DNA from: Rhodococcus sp. (in: high G+C Gram-positive bacteria)
GTDB lineage: Bacteria > Actinomycetota > Actinomycetes > Mycobacteriales > Mycobacteriaceae
Reading direction: 5' to 3'
Length of the DNA: 64,000 nucleotides
Assembly (NCBI RefSeq): GCF_023264675.1
Contig: NZ_JAHFVG010000012.1
Location: forward strand, 62,001 to 126,000
Part shown: one piece after another, positions 8,461-18,974 of the stretch
Layout of the letters: each line of letters begins with the position of its first letter
Position numbering within the stretch: the first letter of the stretch is position 1
Notes under the pieces: model-generated
Told to the model about the DNA's origin: nothing
Seen by the model: the letters and a program-made list of their open reading frames with translations, nothing else
Databases searched by the model: none
Position numbers and translations under genes: made by a program

Positions 8461-9435
8461 ATGAAGCGGCATCGTGAAGCGCTCACCATCGGAATCGACG
8501 TCGGCGGAACAAGCCTTCGAGCATCGGTCGTCGATTCGCGCGGTCAGGTGATCGACTCGACTCAGTCTCCGACACCTCATTCGGCGAAGGCGCTCGAACG
8601 CGGCCTCGATCGCGCGGTGCAGGAACTCGCGAAGCGCCATTCGGTGTCTGCCGTCGGCCTGGCTCTTGCAGGGTTCATCAACTCCGACCGAACGGCACTG
8701 CGGTTCGCGCCTCATCTGCCCTGGGTCGACACGCCGGTTGCTCGGCAGATGAGCGAGAGAATCGGACTTCCGGTGCTGCTCGAGCACGACGCCAACGCTG
8801 CGGCGTGGGCCGAGTATCGGTTCGGCGCGGCGGCCGACGGGCGAAATGTCGTCATGGTCGCCATCGGCACCGGCATCGGAGCGGCCCTGCTCATCGACGG
8901 ACGCATCTACCGCGGCAGTTACGGGGTCGCGCCGGAACTCGGCCACATCCAGGTGGTACCCGACGGACGTGTGTGTCCGTGCGGGAAGCGCGGATGTTGG
9001 GAGCGCTATTGCAGTGGAACGGCACTCGTCGATACCGCAGTGGAACTGCTTGCGGCCGACCACGGATCCTCGACCATCCTCGCTCGTGAAGTTTTCCTCG
9101 ATCCAGGCTCTTTGACCGGTCGCAGAATTGCATCCGCGGCGCAGGACGGCGACGAGATCGGACTCAGAACGATGGAGGAGTTCGCTCGTTGGCTCGGAGT
9201 CGGACTGGCAATGGTGAGCGATGTCTACGACCCTGACCTGATCGTCATCGCGGGCGGTGTCGCCACATCGTCGAGCCAGTTCTTGGATCAGGCGCAGGAC
9301 CACTACTCGCGGTTGGTGACGGGTGCAGGTCATCGGCCGCTGGCGCGAATCAGGAGTACACAGCTCGGCGAGGCCGCGGGAATGATCGGTGCGGCAGACC
9401 TCGCACGGACGGAATTTCTTGCTCCAGCTCGGTGA
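8461..9435 (+). CDS. ROK-family sugar kinase (glucokinase-like)
   Basis: A 324-residue ROK (repressor, ORF, kinase) protein without an N-terminal DNA-binding domain, so an enzyme rather than a repressor. The ATP phosphate-binding motif IGIDVGGTSLRAS is at residues 9-21, the catalytic Asp lies in EHDANAAAW, and the ROK zinc motif CPCGKRGCWE is near residue 175. The likely reaction is ATP-dependent phosphorylation of glucose or a related hexose. The ATG at 8461 is chosen over a 13-codon upstream extension because AGGAAGG sits 8 bases before it. It precedes an acyltransferase gene by 140 bp. Confidence 0.82.
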   Translation: MKRHREALTIGIDVGGTSLRASVVDSRGQVIDSTQSPTPHSAKALERGLDRAVQELAKRHSVSAVGLALAGFINSDRTALRFAPHLPWVDTPVARQMSERIGLPVLLEHDANAAAWAEYRFGAAADGRNVVMVAIGTGIGAALLIDGRIYRGSYGVAPELGHIQVVPDGRVCPCGKRGCWERYCSGTALVDTAVELLAADHGSSTILAREVFLDPGSLTGRRIASAAQDGDEIGLRTMEEFARWLGVGLAMVSDVYDPDLIVIAGGVATSSSQFLDQAQDHYSRLVTGAGHRPLARIRSTQLGEAAGMIGAADLARTEFLAPAR

Positions 9436-9575
9436 GTTGCAGTTGCCCCGCATGTGAGGTGCGTCGCCGCTGACGCGTTGCTGTGGCTGGCGTCATAAAC
9501 GATAGGTACAGTCACTGCTGGACCAAGTAGTTGGAATCTCCAGCAGTACGAGAATCTTTCATCAGGAAGGACGCC

Positions 9576-10322
9576 ATGTGGTACTGGCTGTTCAAATTCG
9601 TGATCGTCGGTCCGATCCTGGTGGCGCTGGGTAGGCCAACCGTCGAAGGCGCGGAGAACATTCCAACGCGCGGGCCGATGATCCTGGCCAGCAATCATCA
9701 GGCTGTGCTCGACTCGTTCTACCTGCCACTGAAAGTGCAGCGTCGTATCACCTTCCTGGCGAAGAGCGAGTACTTCACCGGCAGTGGTGTCAAAGGTGCC
9801 TTCCAGAAGTGGTTCTTCACCGCTGTCGGACAGGTGCCTATCGACAGAACCGGAGCCGATGCAGCGCAGGACGCACTGAACGCCGGAGCAAAAGTGATCG
9901 GGAAGGGCAAACTTCTCGGAATCTATCCCGAGGGCACCCGCTCGCCCGACGGTCGGCTGTACAAGGGCAAAACCGGGATGGCGCGGTTGGCGCTGCAAAC
10001 GGGTGTCCAGGTCGTCCCCGTTGCCATGATCGGCACCGACAAGATGAATCCCATCGGGTCGAGGATGTGGCGGCCCGCGAAGATCACCATCAAGATCGGC
10101 AAGCCGATCGACTTCTCGCGTTTCGACGGGATGGCAGGCAACCGGTTCGTCGAGCGCGCTGTCACCGACGAAGTGATGTACGACCTGATGCTTCTCTCCG
10201 GCCAGGAGTACGTCGACGTCTACGCGGCGTCGATGAAGGTCAAGGTGCCTGCCCCGAAAGTCGAATCCGCGGCGAAGGCGGAAACTCCCGTCGAACGTTT
10301 GCCGGACACCAAAGCCAGCTGA
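9576..10322 (+). CDS. 1-acyl-sn-glycerol-3-phosphate acyltransferase (Rv2182c-like)
   Basis: A 248-residue PlsC-family acyltransferase that probably acylates a lysophospholipid or a PIM at the inner membrane. The HX4D catalytic motif is NHQAVLD near residue 40, and the acyl-acceptor motif EGTRSPDG near 119. A hydrophobic N-terminal segment (WYWLFKFVIVGPILVAL) anchors it. AGGAAGGACGCC precedes the ATG at 9576, which favours it over an in-frame start 15 codons upstream. In mycobacteria the orthologue lies in the same block between the PIM and mannan genes, which suggests glycolipid precursor supply. Confidence 0.86.
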   Translation: MWYWLFKFVIVGPILVALGRPTVEGAENIPTRGPMILASNHQAVLDSFYLPLKVQRRITFLAKSEYFTGSGVKGAFQKWFFTAVGQVPIDRTGADAAQDALNAGAKVIGKGKLLGIYPEGTRSPDGRLYKGKTGMARLALQTGVQVVPVAMIGTDKMNPIGSRMWRPAKITIKIGKPIDFSRFDGMAGNRFVERAVTDEVMYDLMLLSGQEYVDVYAASMKVKVPAPKVESAAKAETPVERLPDTKAS

Positions 10323-10359
10323 AAGCTCGAGCTGGAACCGAGAACTTTTCAAAAGACGT

Positions 10360-10393
10360 ACCGAGCCGCCTCAGCTCATCGAGGCGGCTCGGT
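10360..10393. terminator. Bidirectional terminator hairpin
   Basis: A perfect 13-bp stem (ACCGAGCCGCCTC / GAGGCGGCTCGGT) with an 8-base loop lies between convergent genes. On the minus strand the stem is followed by TCTTTT, so it can act as an intrinsic terminator for the mannosyltransferase gene and, less classically, for the acyltransferase gene. Confidence 0.8.
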
Positions 10394-10403
10394 GTCGTCA
10401 GGT

Positions 10404-11690
10404 CTACGCCGTTTCGGTGTGTGCCGAGGCAGTCTGGGATTCGTTTCTTCGCCAGGTGAGTGCGGCGACCACGACCAGTGACGCGATTCCCCACCAGACG
10501 TACGACGATGCCTCGATCTGATCCCACAGGGGCCAACCGATGCCCGAGTAGCGACCGATTGCCAGGCGCCAATGTGGCGCAAAGTGCATCACGAGTACAC
10601 CGAGGCCGACGAACAGAAGTACCGGGATGTTTCGGCGGCGATAGGCAACGGTCCCGAGGGCGATCATGACGGGCACCGCCCACACCCAGTGGTGTGACCA
10701 CGAAACCGGCGAGATCAACAGTCCGAGAACGGCATTGGCTCCAAGTGCCAGAGCGATGTTGTCCGAGGCGAACGCCTTTCTCATTGCGATCGCGGCCACA
10801 GCCAACAGGGCGCACGATATCGCGATCCACAGCACGGAGCGGACCGAGTCCTCCAGCCCCAATCGAGCCAGCACGCCGGTGATGCTCTGATTCGCCGGGT
10901 ACGCCGGTGTCCCGATTCTGTCCGAGTCGAACAAGGTGTCGGTCCAGTAGGTGACGCTGTCGGAGAAGGTGATCAGGAAGCCGAGCAGGGTGAACGCCGC
11001 GAAGCTGATACCGGACATCACCGCGGCACGAAAGTCTTTGCGCAGCAGAAAGAACAGAACGAACACGGCAGGGGTCAGTTTGACCGCTGCTACGAAGCCG
11101 ACGAGGACCCCGCGCGGCCATGGTGTTGTACGGGGAAGGCAGTCGGCCGCCACGAACGCCATCAGCACGATGTTGATCTGGCCGTAGTCGAGCGTCGAGA
11201 AGACCGGTTCGAGGATCATCGACAAGGCGAACACGGCGCCCGCCGCCCACAGCAGCAGGGTCTTCGGCGCGTAGCCGAGTGATCGGAGTGTCAACACTGT
11301 CGTCGCGAACAGCAGGACCAACGAGAGTGAGGTCACCACGATGCCTGCCCAGTAGAGCGACAGCGCCGAGAGCGGGCTGAACAAGACAGCAGCGATCGGG
11401 GGATAGGTGAACGGCAGTGTGTTCCCGAGTTGAGTCGGAGGCATGCCGCCGTACAGCGGGGATCCCGAGGCGAAGACCCCACCGCCGATTCGGTAGACGT
11501 CCAGATCGATCCGATAGTAGTTTCCGAGCGCTCGCAGACCCGGCAATCCGACGATGTTGTACGCGATGCCGAGCAGCGCTCCCACAGCGATCGCGACGCA
11601 CGCGATCACGGCAACCGGCGCCGGGATACTCCGCCCGGGCGTCGGCTGGGTCGCCGACGCGTCAGGTGTGGTCTCGGGAGGGGTCAACAT
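10404..11690 (-). CDS. GT87 polyprenyl-phosphomannose-dependent mannosyltransferase (Rv2181-like)
   Basis: A 428-residue polytopic membrane protein of the GT-C/GT87 class with about ten hydrophobic segments and a short cytoplasmic N-terminus. Family members use polyprenyl-phosphate-mannose and work on the periplasmic face; Rv2181 adds alpha-1,2-mannose branches to lipomannan/lipoarabinomannan. The first external loop carries the conserved acidic YRIDLDVYRIGG. The start is the ATG at 11690, with AGAAGGAAAC just upstream; longer readings run antisense through aroG and are not credible. Identification by family and synteny with pimB and mptA nearby. Confidence 0.82.
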   Translation of the reverse strand: MLTPPETTPDASATQPTPGRSIPAPVAVIACVAIAVGALLGIAYNIVGLPGLRALGNYYRIDLDVYRIGGGVFASGSPLYGGMPPTQLGNTLPFTYPPIAAVLFSPLSALSLYWAGIVVTSLSLVLLFATTVLTLRSLGYAPKTLLLWAAGAVFALSMILEPVFSTLDYGQINIVLMAFVAADCLPRTTPWPRGVLVGFVAAVKLTPAVFVLFFLLRKDFRAAVMSGISFAAFTLLGFLITFSDSVTYWTDTLFDSDRIGTPAYPANQSITGVLARLGLEDSVRSVLWIAISCALLAVAAIAMRKAFASDNIALALGANAVLGLLISPVSWSHHWVWAVPVMIALGTVAYRRRNIPVLLFVGLGVLVMHFAPHWRLAIGRYSGIGWPLWDQIEASSYVWWGIASLVVVAALTWRRNESQTASAHTETA

Positions 11691-11733
11691 GTTTCCTTCT
11701 ACTGGCAGCGCTGATGGATCGGCGGGGAGTCGG

Positions 11734-11761
11734 TCGACCCGGCACACGGTCGGGCTAGTCT
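11734..11761 (+). promoter_or_regulatory. Promoter of the exoribonuclease gene, probably leaderless
   Basis: TCGACC as -35, a 16-base spacer and TAGTCT as -10; the GTG start follows 7 bases later with no Shine-Dalgarno. The -35 hexamer is the same as that proposed for metF. Confidence 0.4.
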
Positions 11762-11768
11762 GTGCTGC

Positions 11769-12254
11769 GTGCGTTACTTCTATGACACCGAGTTCATCGA
11801 GGATGGTCGCACAATCGAGCTTGTCTCGATCGGTGTGGTCTCCGAGGACGGGCGCGAGTTCTATGCCGTGTCGTCCGAGTTCGACCCCGAGCGTGCCGGA
11901 CCGTGGGTCCGTCGAAACGTCTTGCCCAAGCTGCCACCGTACTCGTCGCCGCTGTGGATGAGTCGCGCCCGAATTCGCGACGAGCTGCTCGAGTTCCTCG
12001 TCCCGTCTCCCGGGGCCGACGTGGAACTGTGGGCATGGGTTGCTGCGTACGACCACGTCGCGCTGTGTCAGCTGTGGGGTTCGATGACCGAATTGCCTCG
12101 ATCGCTTCCGCGATTCACTCGTGAGCTGCGGCAGCACTGGGAAGACCGGGGGAGCCCTTACATTCCGCCTGCTCCCGACGACGCGCACGACGCTCTCGCC
12201 GATGCACGTCACAACCTCGCCAAGTTCGATGCCATCGAAGCTGCCTCGGCCTGA
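11769..12254 (+). CDS. DEDD-family 3'-5' exoribonuclease (Rv2179c-like)
   Basis: A 161-residue RNase T-like exonuclease. The first acidic pair is YDTEF at residues 5-9, a central aromatic/acidic segment WAWVAAYDHVAL follows, and the last motif DAHDALADARHNL supplies His and Asp of a DEDDh-type active site. Rv2179c, the structural prototype, is an Mg2+-dependent 3'-5' exoribonuclease of the same size. The gene is divergent from the GT87 gene with only 78 bp between, and the following gene is aroG. Confidence 0.85.
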   Translation: MRYFYDTEFIEDGRTIELVSIGVVSEDGREFYAVSSEFDPERAGPWVRRNVLPKLPPYSSPLWMSRARIRDELLEFLVPSPGADVELWAWVAAYDHVALCQLWGSMTELPRSLPRFTRELRQHWEDRGSPYIPPAPDDAHDALADARHNLAKFDAIEAASA

Positions 12255-13712
<1,458 letters not shown>

Positions 13713-13731
13713 GTCCGATCCGCGCATGCGG

Positions 13732-15729
13732 TCAGGGCAACGACACGACGGTGACCGACGACCCGGGGGCCACTCTGCTCCCCGGGCCGGGGTTCTGAGT
13801 GACGACGAGGGAACCGTCCGTGTCGATCACCTGTCGGACCTTGACGCCCAACTCGAGTCTTTCCAGGGTGTCGCGCGCGGATCCCACGGAACGGCCGAGT
13901 AGCGACGGCACTGTGATCGCGTTCGAGACCCGAAGCTGCACAGTGCTTCCTGCGGTCACGCTCGTGCCTGTTTCGGGTGATGTTCCGATCACTTTTCCGC
14001 CGTCGATGGCGTCGTCGAATGTGATGGTCGTGTCCGTCACCGAGATTCCCACCGATGTGAGAGCAGCGACGGCCTCGTCGGACGACATGCCGGCAACGTC
14101 CGGCACGTCCACCGGGGGAGCGCCCTTCGACCTCAGAATCTTGACCGTGTCACCAACCGCGAGAACTGTTCCGGGCGGCGGATCCAGGGCGGCCACGCCT
14201 CCGATCGGTGCGGTCGTGCTGAACGCTTCACCTCCGTCGGCTGCGTCGAACGTGCGCTCACGCAGTTGTTTCTGCATGTCGCCGATATCGATGTTCGGTG
14301 CGATGTCGGGGACACTGGGACGGCCGAGGGAGACGAGCAGTGACACGGTCTCGCCTTTGGTGATGCGCGTGCCGGTCGACGGGTCCGAACCGATCAGGGC
14401 ATCGACGGGTGCAGTGTCGGAATACGTTCCGCGCACATCGCTCGTCAGGCCCGCGCCCTCGATGGCGCTTTCGGCCCCGGGGAGATCGAGTCCGCTCACT
14501 GCCGGGATGGTGGTGTATCGGCCCGAGCCCATCCACCATCCGCCGACACCGACGAGAACTGCGAGCAAAGCGACCACCGTGAGCCAGACGACGATCGCCC
14601 GCCGTGACCGGTGACGGTCGGCGTCGAAGTCGGGGAAGTCGTACTGCCTGCGATGTGGTTGCCGCGGAGGTGCGACATCCATGCCGGTGTGATCGTCTCG
14701 TTGGGTCGGCGCCGTCTGTACACGGGTGTGTTGGACCCCGGAGTCGGGGTGCGAGGACACTACCTCCGTCTCAGGAGACGCAGGCTCTTGGCGTCGCTGA
14801 CCGGCGAACGACGTGGGTGCCCCGAGCGCGGCAGCGCTGCGATGTTCCGCCGAGCGCCGAGGCGCGGGCACTCGGTAGGGCGGGAGTGCGAGTGCGCCGC
14901 AGACTGCGCGCAACGCGCGTGCCATCTCGTCGGCGTTCTGGAATCGACCGGCGGGATCACGAACCGTTGCTCGTCCCACGAGTTCGTCGAACTCCCGCGG
15001 CACGCCTGCGATGAACTCGCTCGGTGTCGGGACGTCGTTGTCGATCCGCTGGTAGGCGATGGACAGCGAGGTGTCACCGATGAAGGGGGTGCGGCCGGTC
15101 AGCAGCTCGAACAGCACAACGCCGACTCCGTACACGTCACTGCCGGCATTCGCCGAGCCGACGGTCACCTGTTCGGGTGAGAGATAGGCGGCGGTGCCGA
15201 GAATCACACTGCTGGACGTCGCATTCGACGCCGCAACCGCGCGCACGAGACCGAAATCGGCAATCTTCACATCACCCGAATCCGAAATCAGGATGTTCTC
15301 CGGTTTGATGTCGCGGTGCACCAAGCCGGCCCGGTGAGCGGTACCGAGTGCGTCGAGAACCGGAGCGATCACGGCGGCGGCGGCGTGGGGAGGCATCGGC
15401 CCGCGCTCGCGTAACAGCTCGCGCAGCGTCCCGCCTTCGACGAGTTCCATCACCAGAAACGCAAACTCTCCGTCGCGTCCGTGATCGTAGACAGCGACGA
15501 GTCCGGGGTTGTTCAACCTGGCCACAGCACGTGCCTCGAACTCGAAGCGCGCGACGAACTGAGGATCCTCGGCGAATTTGGGGTCCATGATCTTCACCGC
15601 GACAGGACGGTCGAGCCGTGTGTCCAGCGCGCGGTACACCGTCGACATTCCCCCTCGTGCGATGGGGGCGTCGATTCGATATCGCTGATCCAGCAGCGAA
15701 CCCGCCGACACGGATCCTCCGGATATCAC
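13732..15729 (-). CDS. pknL: Membrane Ser/Thr protein kinase PknL with four PASTA-like repeats
   Basis: A 665-residue receptor kinase. The Hanks kinase domain is at about residues 16-280: the glycine loop ARGGMSTVY, Lys46 in VAVKIMD, HRDIKPEN at 138-145 and DFG at 158-160. A proline-rich juxtamembrane linker is followed by one transmembrane helix near 378-400, and the outside part, 400-665, has about four PASTA-like repeats that could sense muropeptides or lipid II. M. tuberculosis PknL (about 400 residues) lacks this ectodomain; corynebacterial PknL has it. The GTG start has AGGAGG 9 bases upstream. The gene is divergent from the Rv2175c-like gene, a known PknL substrate in mycobacteria. Confidence 0.92.
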   Translation of the reverse strand: MISGGSVSAGSLLDQRYRIDAPIARGGMSTVYRALDTRLDRPVAVKIMDPKFAEDPQFVARFEFEARAVARLNNPGLVAVYDHGRDGEFAFLVMELVEGGTLRELLRERGPMPPHAAAAVIAPVLDALGTAHRAGLVHRDIKPENILISDSGDVKIADFGLVRAVAASNATSSSVILGTAAYLSPEQVTVGSANAGSDVYGVGVVLFELLTGRTPFIGDTSLSIAYQRIDNDVPTPSEFIAGVPREFDELVGRATVRDPAGRFQNADEMARALRAVCGALALPPYRVPAPRRSAEHRSAAALGAPTSFAGQRRQEPASPETEVVSSHPDSGVQHTRVQTAPTQRDDHTGMDVAPPRQPHRRQYDFPDFDADRHRSRRAIVVWLTVVALLAVLVGVGGWWMGSGRYTTIPAVSGLDLPGAESAIEGAGLTSDVRGTYSDTAPVDALIGSDPSTGTRITKGETVSLLVSLGRPSVPDIAPNIDIGDMQKQLRERTFDAADGGEAFSTTAPIGGVAALDPPPGTVLAVGDTVKILRSKGAPPVDVPDVAGMSSDEAVAALTSVGISVTDTTITFDDAIDGGKVIGTSPETGTSVTAGSTVQLRVSNAITVPSLLGRSVGSARDTLERLELGVKVRQVIDTDGSLVVTQNPGPGSRVAPGSSVTVVSLP

Positions 15730-15868
15730 CTTCGTCTACCTCCTGAAGTGGGTTGTGGCAGGAACTTCGATGTCGCTACCCGAGGCGATGGTAGCCAGCG
15801 TAGGTATCGCATCGGTCTCGGACGGACGGGACACGGGAAGTGCTTTTCGTATCCGCGTGCCAACCCGT

Positions 15869-15874
15869 TAACGT
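15869..15874 (+). promoter_or_regulatory. Candidate -10 element, leaderless Rv2175c-like gene
   Basis: TAACGT lies 7 bases before the GTG start at 15882. No Shine-Dalgarno is visible. Confidence 0.3.
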
Positions 15875-15881
15875 TACTGCA

Positions 15882-16253
15882 GTGAGCACAATCCCTTACT
15901 CCGACGATGTCCTGGACCCTTCCGTCTCTCTTCTGCAGCTGACGGACGTCAGCAAGATTCTGGAAGTACCCAAGTCGAGGGTCGAACAAATGCTCCGTGA
16001 TCGCGACATCATCGCGGTCAAACGCAACCGAGTGCCCGGTGTTCCCGAGGTGTTTCTCGATGTTGCGCGCAGACAGGTCGTGAAGGGACTGCCGGGATTG
16101 CTCGCTGTCTTGCACGACGGTGGTTACGAGGACAACGAGATCCTGCGGTGGTTGTTCGAGGCGGACGACTCTCTTCCGGGCACCCCGATCGACGCGATGC
16201 ACGGTGATCTCATGCGCGAAGTGATCAGGCGCGCGCAGTCGATGGCTTTCTGA
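15882..16253 (+). CDS. DNA-binding protein of the Rv2175c family (PknL substrate)
   Basis: A 123-residue helix-turn-helix protein. Residues 14-50 (LLQLTDVSKILEVPKSRVEQMLRDRD) form a winged-helix/excisionase-like motif, and the remainder matches the Rv2175c C-terminal domain ending LMREVIRRAQSMAF. In M. tuberculosis, PknL phosphorylates Rv2175c and reduces its DNA binding; the divergent pairing here conserves that relation. The start is GTG at 15882 (MSTIPYSDDVL). The 3' end overlaps the convergent crtB gene by 29 bases. Confidence 0.85.
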   Translation: MSTIPYSDDVLDPSVSLLQLTDVSKILEVPKSRVEQMLRDRDIIAVKRNRVPGVPEVFLDVARRQVVKGLPGLLAVLHDGGYEDNEILRWLFEADDSLPGTPIDAMHGDLMREVIRRAQSMAF

Positions 16254-17220
16254 TTCGAGCCACACCGGTGGTGACGAGTCGCGGTCCGGCCACGGACAGC
16301 CTGCGCCATCCCGGGACGCGTGCTCGCTCGGCCAGCACGCGATAACCGCCGTTCTCCACCTCGCGAAGAATGCCCGAGTACAGCAGCAGCGCGGTGCGCA
16401 TCCCGGGCCGAACCCGCGGATCGAGCAAGTCGATTCCGGGTTCGGCGACTCGGTACACCGCCCGTGTGTGCGCGATGAGGTGAGCAAGCGCTCTATCGAT
16501 GCGCGCGTCGGTGGTCGAGTTCAGACGGCAGTGTCGGAGCAGGTCTTCGTCCACTCCGAAGGCCGCCAATTCTTCGGTCGGCAGGTAGATGCGATCTCGA
16601 TCGAGATCCTCGCCCATGTCGCGGATGAAGTTCGTGAGCTGAAAAGCTTCGCCGAGCGCAGCAGCCGGCGCTTCTGCCGCAGGATCCGTCGTGCCGAGAA
16701 TCGGCAGCATCTCGAGGCCGATGACCGCTGCCGAGCCGTACATGTACTCGGTGAGTTCGGCCATCGTGCGATAGCGGGGAGTGAATTCCGGGGTTCCGGG
16801 AATGTCCATCTTCATCGACCGGAAGAACGCGTAGAAGTACGCGTGGGGGATCGAGTAGCGCAGCACAGTGTCGACGAAGGCGCGCAGCACCTGGTCGTGT
16901 TCGCTTTCTCCCAGGGTTTCACCGGCGAGAGCGGCCCTGACGCGATCTTCGAGTGCATCGACCTTGGCGCTCGCCCGGCTGTCGGCCGGCGCCAGCTCGC
17001 GTCCGTTGTCGGCGTCATCGGTGAGGGACGCGTCGATGTCGACGTCGATGATGTCGTCCACCATGCGTGCGAAGCCGTAGAGCGCGTGCACCCCGGCACG
17101 GGTGTCCACCGGAAGCAGACGGGTGGCGAGAAAGTAGGTCTTACCGTGGCGCGCGTTCAGATCCCGGCACAGCCGGTAGGCATCGTGCAGCGACGGATCG
17201 ATCGCATCGAGTTCACTCAT
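16225..17220 (-). CDS. crtB: Phytoene synthase
   Basis: A 331-residue squalene/phytoene synthase family enzyme: two geranylgeranyl diphosphate to phytoene, the first committed carotenoid step. The first Asp-rich motif is DDIIDVD near residue 57 and the second is RDMGEDLDRDRIYLP near 180, both metal-diphosphate sites. The ATG start (17220) overlaps the mptA stop by 8 bases, so crtB is translationally coupled to a mannosyltransferase gene. It is the last gene of the crtE-crtI-mptA-crtB operon. Confidence 0.93.
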   Translation of the reverse strand: MSELDAIDPSLHDAYRLCRDLNARHGKTYFLATRLLPVDTRAGVHALYGFARMVDDIIDVDIDASLTDDADNGRELAPADSRASAKVDALEDRVRAALAGETLGESEHDQVLRAFVDTVLRYSIPHAYFYAFFRSMKMDIPGTPEFTPRYRTMAELTEYMYGSAAVIGLEMLPILGTTDPAAEAPAAALGEAFQLTNFIRDMGEDLDRDRIYLPTEELAAFGVDEDLLRHCRLNSTTDARIDRALAHLIAHTRAVYRVAEPGIDLLDPRVRPGMRTALLLYSGILREVENGGYRVLAERARVPGWRRLSVAGPRLVTTGVARIRKPSTARA

Positions 17221-18853
17221 GGTCGGTGGTGAGGGTAGGCGACGTGGGCGCAGTGTGCTCGGCCGTGACGTCGGTCGGTCGGCGGGGTGATCCTCGGAGC
17301 CGAAGCGGGTCGACATGGGTGAGCGAGAACGCCGCGACGACGGCGGCGAACGTCGCGAGCGCCACATGAGCCACCGTGTAGAGCCCGATCGAGCCGTCGG
17401 GTCGGAAGACGAGCATCAACCAGGTGGACAGACCGACCAGCACCATCAAGGTTCTGGTCGACATCGCGAATCCCGCTGCAAGCGCAAGTGGCCACGAGTA
17501 GTACCACGGTAAGGCTGCGGGGGAGAGCACCACGATGGCGACGAGCGCGATGACGATTCCCTTGACGGCGTCGCGCTCGGTTCGCCGGTACAGCCACCAC
17601 GTCGCGGCAATGATGATCGCGAGAGTGACAGCGCAGATCATGCGGGTCACTTCGAGTACCGGCCCGAGCCGAACATCGAGGAACCACGAGGTGCTGACCG
17701 TGACCAGATGCGCCATGATCGTCGGCAAGGACAGCCAGTTGATGATCTTCGCCGACCCCGACAGTGCCGTCAGCCATCCGATGCCGACGCCCGCGGCGAG
17801 TGAGAAGACCGCGAACACCACAGCGAAGACCCCGGCTCCGGTCCCCGCCGTCTTCGCGAACGACTTCACCGGTGAGAGTGGCTTTCGGCTGTTCGCGACG
17901 GCGTCCTCACGATCGTGAATCATCCAGATCCACACCATGAACGGCAGTGCAAGGCCCGCTGTTGCCTTGATCGCAACAGCGACGGCAACCAGTGCGACGC
18001 CGCCCACGTGTTTGCGTTCGAGCACCATGACGATGCCGGCAGTCATCAGCCCGACCATCAACAGTTCGTTGTGAACCCCGCCGATCAAGTGGATGAGAAC
18101 GAGTGGGTTGAGCACGGCAAGCCACAACGCAATGGTGGGCTTGCCGCCCATGTGGCGCGCGAGTCGGGGGACGGCCCACATCATCAGAGCGAGCCCCGGG
18201 AGCATCGTCACCCTCAGCAGCATGGTGCCGGCAATCACGTTGTCGCCGGTGATGCTGGTGATCGCTTGTCCGAGAAGAAGAAAGAGCGGACCGTAGGGAG
18301 CGGTGGTCGTGGTCCACACATTGCTGACGTTGTCGAGCAGAATGCCGGGATTTGCCACCGGACCGACGGCATATGGATCGAAGCCGTCCCTCAGAAGCGC
18401 GCCCTGGGCCAGGTAGGAGAACGCGTCGCGGCTGAACATGGGCACCGCGAGCAACAGAGGAGCAGTCCACGCCGGGACGATCCAGCGCAGTTCGCGAAGC
18501 GTGGTGCGTTCGCCGAGGGTTGCTCGGCCGAGCCGAACCCAGGCGATGATCATCAGCAGAACTCCGAGCCACACGATGATGCTCGAGAGAATCAGGCCGT
18601 GTCCGAACCGTAGCCACGACAGGTGCATCGCCTCGAGCAGCGGGTCGCGGCGACGGACACTGCCTGCGCCGAATCCACCGAAGGTGATCAGAGCGGCACC
18701 GACGACGCCCATGATGGCAGCGTGTCCCTCGGGGCTACGCAGGAACAATGTCACGTGTCGGAGATGCGATCGATTGGGCTCGGGCGAGGTCTGTTCGGCG
18801 GCGGGCTCCGTGCCGCTCACGCCTGACGTGGCCGAACTCGAGACCGAGGACAT
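17213..18853 (-). CDS. mptA: Alpha-1,6-mannopyranosyltransferase MptA
   Basis: A 546-residue polytopic GT-C membrane enzyme (over ten hydrophobic segments) of the actinobacterial mannosyltransferase family. MptA (Rv2174) elongates the alpha-1,6 mannan core of lipomannan using polyprenyl-phosphomannose on the outer face of the membrane. The external loop after the first helices contains SRDAFSYLAQG and DPYAVGPVANP, typical of the family. It starts 121 bases after crtI on the same strand and overlaps crtB, so a glycan-polymer enzyme is embedded in a pigment operon. In M. tuberculosis only the idsA2 neighbour remains. Confidence 0.86.
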   Translation of the reverse strand: MSSVSSSATSGVSGTEPAAEQTSPEPNRSHLRHVTLFLRSPEGHAAIMGVVGAALITFGGFGAGSVRRRDPLLEAMHLSWLRFGHGLILSSIIVWLGVLLMIIAWVRLGRATLGERTTLRELRWIVPAWTAPLLLAVPMFSRDAFSYLAQGALLRDGFDPYAVGPVANPGILLDNVSNVWTTTTAPYGPLFLLLGQAITSITGDNVIAGTMLLRVTMLPGLALMMWAVPRLARHMGGKPTIALWLAVLNPLVLIHLIGGVHNELLMVGLMTAGIVMVLERKHVGGVALVAVAVAIKATAGLALPFMVWIWMIHDREDAVANSRKPLSPVKSFAKTAGTGAGVFAVVFAVFSLAAGVGIGWLTALSGSAKIINWLSLPTIMAHLVTVSTSWFLDVRLGPVLEVTRMICAVTLAIIIAATWWLYRRTERDAVKGIVIALVAIVVLSPAALPWYYSWPLALAAGFAMSTRTLMVLVGLSTWLMLVFRPDGSIGLYTVAHVALATFAAVVAAFSLTHVDPLRLRGSPRRPTDVTAEHTAPTSPTLTTDHE

Positions 18854-18974
18854 CGGTGATGGCCCTCCTCTCGATGTACGTGGCGGTTGTGGTGCCCTGG
18901 TTTGTCCGGAACGTCGGTGTCCCGGGAGACGCAGCGTCGATGCGAACGGTACTTCGACCGTTCGACGACCGGGG

